From Polytrichum commune (lineage: Eukaryota > Streptophyta > Polytrichopsida > Polytrichales > Polytrichaceae): a stretch of DNA of 64,000 nt. Under the pieces are notes generated by a model. It was not told the DNA's origin. It did not search any database and worked only from the letters and a program-made list of their open reading frames with translations. Within the stretch, counting starts at the first letter, position 1; the number at the start of each line of letters is the position of its first letter. Position numbers and translations under genes: made by a program. Shown one piece after another: positions 59,388 to 64,000 of the stretch. The stretch covers positions 21,266,001 to 21,330,000 of the forward strand of contig OX485803.1 in the NCBI GenBank assembly GCA_950295325.1, in the 5' to 3' direction.

Positions 59388-60851
59388 ATGTCTGGGTTGA
59401 ACATCTACTCCTATGTGGAGGATGCCGATGTTCAATTTTACAGGACCCAGAAGGCACTGGCCAAGAAAATGGACATCCTTGACTGGATACCCGGATCCTA
59501 CGTTGAAGAGATAGTCGAGGGGGGCGAGAATCCTTTGGATATGGCGAGGCGAATCAACCCGGGTGAATTCGCCATGCGTGCCCCCGTTCAATTGCCAGAG
59601 CCGCTCATCGGGTTGCATCCGGGCAATCCGTCGATGGGAGCAGGTGGCGAGGTTGGGGAGGAGGAGGAGGAGGAGGAAGAAGCAGAGAAAGTGGAGGGGG
59701 AGGTGGAGGAAGGGGCAACAAGATTCACTCAAGAATCCGAGGCCCCTCAGCGGAAGAAGGCCATGCGGGCTGCCACGCCGCAAAGCAGGTTGGTGCCCGC
59801 GTTGACGGTGGACGACGCGAAGGACATGTACTCGAGGGACGCGACGGCCACCTTCAGGGAGCGGAGAAGGATGAAGGGGAAGAAGCTGTACAGCGACTAT
59901 GCGGTGGAGGAGACGATCACAATAAGCTCAGAGGACGAGGACGACATGGAACTCGCCAAGAGGCTGAGGTCGGATCCTGCCTCCCCCAGAGCGTTCGCCG
60001 GGAATGTGAGGGTGAAACCGGAGGTCCTCACCGTGGAGGAGGCGAACGCAAAAATGCTCCGAGACGAGGAGCAGCGTGTGCGACTGCAGAGGGCTGCCGC
60101 CGAGGAACCCTCGGTCCGCAACGAAGTCGCGGAGTTGAGGGCTCTCCTGTTGGAGCAGGAGCGGCAAAGGGCGATGGCCCAAACTCCGTCCCAAGCGGAG
60201 CTCATCACGCAAGTGATCCAGGGCATGTTGGCGCAGGGATTGGTGATGGCTCCCCCGAGTTCATTCCCGCACTTGCCCGCAGGCTTCCCGCCACAGGATA
60301 TCGCCCCGCAGCCCACGCTGCAGCATTCCTTCAGCTTCGCACAGTTGCTGCAGCCGCACGCCCGTCCTTACGCGCCCGTCTAGCAGGTGGACGACCCCAA
60401 CCTTTGGCGCGTTTCCGGAGCGTCCAGCTCGTTGGCGCCCCCGCCGCTCCGGCCTCCCATCCTCTCGCCCCCACACCACCAGCGGGACGACCCCCACATG
60501 TTTGGGTCGTCCGACCCAAACAGTGCCGACATTGCAGCGTCCCAGAGCGACGCTCGCCAAGCAGCAGGGTTTGGGTCGGCCGACCCAAACCCCGTCCCCG
60601 ACCAGACCCCGGTGGACGAACCCATGTTAGACGTTGAAGGCCCGCAAGGGCCTGGTGATACCTCTACTCCTAACCCAGTCGATGAACCAATGCATGATGC
60701 GCATGCGGAGGTTGGGTTGGGACAAAGGCCTGACAGTCAGCCTTTGCAGGAGCAGGTTGCGGCTGACGTCGTTGTCGGAGGCGGCGGTGACAGAGGTGGG
60801 GCAGCGCAGGCGATGCCGGCATCAACGTCGTCAAGGCACGACCAATGCGAG
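59388..60851 (+). pseudogene. Copy 2 exon 3: acidic, coiled-coil and proline-rich module, one TAG stop
   Basis: 488 codons, phase 0. 'MSGLNIYSYVEDADVQFYRT' and 'KKMDILDWIPGSYVEEIVEGG' are conserved with copy 1. Residues about 88-110 are a glutamate run; about 190-200 are 'SSEDEDDME'; about 225-275 have a coiled-coil-like Glu/Arg/Leu/Ala pattern; the rest is Pro/Gln-rich. TAG at about 60381 replaces the CAG (Gln) of copy 1 in 'APVQQVDDPN'. Two palindromes (60501, 60570) are translated as 'FGSSDPN' and 'FGSADPN'. Donor GAG|GTAATG at 60852. The composition suggests a scaffold or nuclear protein; function unknown. Confidence 0.75.
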
Positions 60852-61359
60852 GTAATGCACTGACCCCACTCAGTTTGGGTCGGTCGACCCAAACTCCATG
60901 GGTCTTTGTCTTCTTGCCTTGGTCGTGTCCCCTAGCTACCCTAAACTCACACACATGTCGCCCCCCCGGCACTCGCGCCCTTCGCCACATCCCCCCGACC
61001 ATTCGTTCGTCCACCTACCCCGGCTTGCGACGAAGTCTTCATCACGGTGGCCCGTCTATTCAAATTTTTCTAGATTTAGAAGTAGGCTAGTTTGAACGCA
61101 TCGTTCAACGCGGCTCCCCCCAATCAAGATGTACATAGAGCATTGTATACAATACAATCACCATTTTTGACTCCTATATACTTGTATATTGTGTTTGAAT
61201 GTATTTTGTATGCTCTTGTCTCTCTTGTATCCCTTGTTGCACCCCCCCCAAAATGAATCAATTGGTTTTGTGTTTGCACCAAGAACACTCGTTTCCTTAA
61301 TGCTTCATTTGGACATAGCATGACATAAGTCGCCCCCGTTTTCTCTCTCGTATCCGCAG
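60852..61359 (+). other. Copy 2 intron 3
   Basis: GTAATG donor, CCGCAG acceptor. Contains one palindrome (60874, centre GT) at the same place as copy 1 (32979), C-rich tracts and AT-rich stretches. No gene. Confidence 0.75.
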
Positions 61360-62172
61360 GGCTCGGAGCATAGCGTAGCGGCTCCCCGACGCTCTTCTCT
61401 AAGGAGCGCAGAGGGCAGCACGGCGGCCCCCCCGGTTTTACCCGCCCCGCCCCCGCTGCCGAAGAAACGATTCCTGGTGTTAGACCTGAACGGTGTCCTC
61501 GTGCAGTGCATTCATTGCCCTAGGGCCCCCACAGTGCCCTTTTGCAAGCCCGAGGGCGCTAATTACGACGGGCCGCCCACGTTCATAAAGAGCAAGCTAG
61601 TTCACCTCCGCCCGTGGCTTCGGACCTTCCTCCAGATCGCCCAACAACAATGGTGGGTGGTCGTGTGGAGCTCCATGACAGCCGAGAACACCAATGCGGT
61701 CGTGGAGTTCATCTTCAAGGGCATCGAGCCCCCCTGCATGGTCCTAGCACAGGAAGCCTGTAGAATATTGTACACACAGGACGGCAAAGTCGTCAAAAAA
61801 CCAAACAACCCCGCTTCCCCCCAATACCTCAAGGTCTTGAAGCCCATTTTTTGGGACCAGCGACCGTCCTTGATAGGCGTCCCCTACGACGTCCGCCCCA
61901 CCCGCGAGAACACGCTCATGGTGGACGACAGCGCCGCAAAGAACATGTTGAACCCGACGGCCAACTTCATAGCGTGCCCTACGTGGACGGTCGAGAAGGT
62001 CCGGGACCGATTTTTGTTAGACCTTAGTAAATACCTCCAGGCGCTCTGGGGAAGCGGACTTCCCGTAAACAATTTTGTTAGGAATAATCCCATAGGCGAG
62101 AGATACTTGGATCCACGAGACCATTTGTACAGAGAATTGTTATCTCACGCGAAATTTAACAAACTCATTTGA
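61360..62172 (+). pseudogene. Copy 2 exon 4: FCP1/HAD phosphatase-like domain
   Basis: 270 codons to TGA at 62170-62172; phase 0 start 'GSEHSVAAPRRSSL'. Motif I is 'FLVLDLNGVLVQ' (nucleophile-position Asp kept, second Asp replaced by Asn). 'PWLRTFLQIAQQQWWVVVWSSMTAENT' covers motif II, and 'TLMVDDSAAKNMLNPTAN' carries the motif III Lys and Asp pair. The C-terminal 'NNPIGERYLDP' resembles the end of plant FCP1/NIF-type HAD proteins. Such domains dephosphorylate phosphoserine on proteins; the Asn may reduce or alter activity. The exon is intact, so this domain could still be made from an internal start, but as part of the long gene it lies behind two stops and a lost donor. Confidence 0.82.
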
Positions 62173-62185
62173 GACAGTACGTGTG

Positions 62186-62210
62186 TTTGTATGTGTGTGT
62201 GTGTGTATGC
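62186..62210 (+). repeat. (GT)n microsatellite after the stop codon
   Basis: TGTGTGTGTGTGTGTATG-type run just 3' of the copy 2 stop. Confidence 0.7.
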
Positions 62211-62315
62211 GCCCGCCCATTTTGTGTAATTTACGCTTCATATGTATCTTGATTTTCACGCGCTCTATCTCCCCCCTTTTCCTTGGGTTTTGTTTTGTTC
62301 CAATTTTGGCTCCAG

Positions 62316-62647
62316 CGTTTGGAGCCCTCGATTGACATCGTCAGCGAGTCAGACTTGGGGAGCTTCTTCTACGAGACCGTTTACGACGCCGCGTCAACCA
62401 TCGACTACTCCAAGGAGCCTCTTGACGCCGGCGTCGTCGATAGCCCCCCACCCAAGCAAATCTTCCGGCGATCTGCGTCCCCGTCACCGCTCAAAGGTAT
62501 AAATCGCAAATGCATCCGGACATCCCCCTCTCGGCCCGGCGGCTGCGGATGGACGCTCGGCCTACGAAGAGTGGAACCCTTCCTATTCCTTTGCGGGATG
62601 CCTTGCCCCTCCTCGCCAACTCCGACGGGAACGCCCCCGGTGACAAG
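62316..62647 (+). pseudogene. Downstream exon of a second small gene or gene tail, frameshifted
   Basis: Follows a plausible acceptor (GGCTCCAG). It first reads 'RLEPSIDIVSESDLGSFFYE' to 'SASPSPLK', then only makes sense one frame over ('RPTKSGTLPIPLRDALPL' to 'GDK') up to a donor AAG|GTGAAC at 62648. A one-base indel near 62496-62512 is the simplest explanation. Unknown function. It may be the next gene, or a former continuation of copy 2, since the preceding exon ends in a clear TGA. Confidence 0.4.
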
Positions 62648-62783
62648 GTGAACCCCCCCCCCCCCAAAAAAAACATGGTTATCCGCGCATTACAATCATT
62701 TTGCACTTAAAAAATGAACGTGTGATACGTTTGGGTCTTCCTCCCTAAACTAACACATGTGTTCTTGCATTGACGCGTTGCAG

Positions 62784-63086
62784 GTTGCTCCCACCCGTAA
62801 ACCTATGCGGTCTAGTGCGTCCATTGAGTTGGAGCGTTTCTACTCCATGACCAGAAATGCAAGACAGTCCACTTCATTGTATTCGAATTCTTCGTCGTAT
62901 AATTCGGGCGGCCGACGGAATCCAAAATGTGTTATTGATGGCGTTCACCCCAAGAATGGCTATAGTCGCGGGGCGGAGATTTTCAGGAATGTTGAAGCAA
63001 TGCGAGCAAAAGAAGCTGCAGCAAAAGAAAAAGAGGCAAAAGAAAAAAAAGCAAAAGAAAAAGAGGCACTCTCCGAGGCTAGATAG
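62784..63086 (+). pseudogene. Final exon of the small downstream gene, Lys/Glu-rich end
   Basis: Follows a GTTGCAG acceptor and joins the previous exon's second frame in phase 0 ('GDK' to 'VAPTRKPMRSS'). Contains 'ASIELERFYSMTRNARQ' and a C-terminal 'KEAAAKEKEAKEKKAKEKEA' helix-like tract, ending at TAG. No domain recognised. Confidence 0.4.
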
Positions 63087-63214
63087 GCCATAGTAGGCGT
63101 AGGGTTTTGGGCCATAGGCAAGAACATTTTGGGTCGCACTATCCAATGCATGTGTGGTGTTAGCATGATATGCATTTTACATGCCACACTTTGTATGTTT
63201 TTTTTTGCAATAAT

Positions 63215-63490
63215 ACAAGTTAGACATGATTTCCCCTTCCATATGGTCTAAGGTTTGGATTGCCCTACCTAAACCATCACAAATATGAGTTTGGAATATT
63301 TTGTATGCAATATTATATTGGTTAACATATTAACCCTTCAATAAGATCTATGGTTTGGATTGCCCTACCTAAACCATATTCATACAAGCTCTAATATTTT
63401 GTGTGCAATAATATGAATGTTTTAAGGTTTCCCCTTAAATGTGGTCTAAGATTTGGATTGCCCACCCTAAACCATCACAAATATGAGTTA
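63215..63490 (+). repeat. ~100-bp direct repeats with a decayed palindrome core
   Basis: GGTTTGGATTGCCCTACCTA and close variants recur near 63252, 63352 and 63452. The core keeps the outer TTTGG and AAA of the TTTGGGTCG palindrome but has lost pairing inside. Confidence 0.65.
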
Positions 63491-64000
63491 TTTATGGGGT
63501 TCTTGGTCTAAACACCTGCTTCAAAGTGTTCGCATCTTACAACTTTCTCCAATATGTGTTCCATTTATCCTTGTTCTTATTTATGTGAATGTCTCAAAAT
63601 GCCCAAAAAGTCTCAATTTAACGAATATAGTGTTATTCAAGCAATCATGTTGTTATTCATTGTTCTCTGCACGTGTATTAGATAATGGAGGAAGATATAA
63701 CAGATATTGTTTGCATAATATGAAGAAGAATCTAATCGGAAGGCCATAGTAAATACAATGTTGATCATGTGAATATGTTATATGGGACGTTTAAACACGA
63801 TATCCTAATTGGTTTTGTATTTAGTCAATACGTATTTCATGTTGTGGATGTTATAAGGGTTGAGGGTCCAATTTTTGATGTTTTGCTCACACACATTTGT
63901 AAACTTGAAGTGAACTTGAGGATGGATTCAAGTAACATTAAAAGATTGAACTAAAAAGGGACATTGGTAGTTAGTATCCCCTTAACAACGTCCACATACG
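63491..64000. other. Intergenic region, repeats shared with 39.5-40.9 kb, no gene
   Basis: 63500-63630 matches the complement of about 39530-39660, and 63640-63890 matches 40400-40790 directly (for example GACGTTTAAAC and ATGTTGTGGATGTTAT). No supported ORF. Confidence 0.65.

Larger units (their letters stand above)
55717..60893. repeat. TTTGGGTCG palindromes in copy 2 introns and exon 3
   Basis: Perfect-arm copies start at 55789 (TT), 55824 (AG), 55947 (TT), 56021 (CT), 57541 (AC), 57655 (AT), 59105, 59141, 59176, 59212 and 59248 (all AG), 59284 (CT), 60501 (TC), 60570 (GC) and 60874 (GT). Intron 2 alone has six in about 200 bp. Confidence 0.92.

Noticed and set aside
35490-60385. TAG as a reassigned sense codon (all four premature stops in the paralogues are TAG)
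   Set aside because: Only four cases, arising from TGG, GAG and CAG codons that turn into TAG by one change. Frameshifts and a lost donor show ordinary decay.

Overview
The window looks like nuclear DNA of a land plant. It has GT-AG introns, (TTTAGGG)n interstitial telomere-like tracts at 40.5 and 54.2 kb, Ty3/gypsy elements of chromovirus type with a 12-base primer-binding site matching initiator tRNA-Met, and a plant-style FCP1/HAD phosphatase-like domain. GC-rich exons sit in AT-rich spacers. A seed-free plant (moss, lycophyte, fern) is a guess; the sequence alone does not settle the species. Layout: about 61% of the window is one family of LTR retrotransposons with ~975-bp LTRs (TGTCGCGCACC...GGGTTGCGACA). 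Bases 1-32245 are a single nest. From outside in, an LTR-sharing pair D/E (minus strand) sits inside a host exon; element A (plus) is inserted in D; element B is inserted in A (target duplication TTAGG); element C (duplication ATGAC) and a solo LTR (duplication TAAGC) are inserted in B. A later unequal exchange duplicated 2033 bp at the A/B junction. A separate, very young copy F (43148-50195, duplication CCAAG) splits another gene. Every copy that can be read lacks the reverse-transcriptase catalytic core, has the same stop in integrase and has lost a ribonuclease H aspartate, so the family must be moved by enzymes from elsewhere. A 229-bp stretch of the ribonuclease H region is tandemly amplified three to five times. 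Host genes: two inverted paralogues of a large gene flank the middle of the window, copy 1 on the minus strand (32246 to about 38890) and copy 2 on the plus strand (about 54960-62172). Joined through phase-0 introns, copy 2 would encode about 1644 residues: a ParB/sulfiredoxin-like motif domain, a second conserved module, an acidic, coiled-coil and proline-rich module, and a C-terminal FCP1/HAD-like domain. Both copies are broken, by different lesions. Between them lies a DUF7869-type, probably transposon-derived gene (minus, 41415-51546), split by F. Most novel signal: a 20-bp palindrome TTTGGGTCGNNCGACCCAAA, with fixed 9-bp arms and a free two-base centre, occurs about 35 times with perfect arms. 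It lies in the introns, flanks and even coding exon 3 of the paralogous genes, and in a 12-unit 78-bp array at 51.7-52.6 kb. I saw none in the retrotransposons. Because the gene it marks carries a ParB-like motif, and ParB proteins bind short palindromes in bacteria, a protein-plus-palindrome system is a testable idea but unproven.
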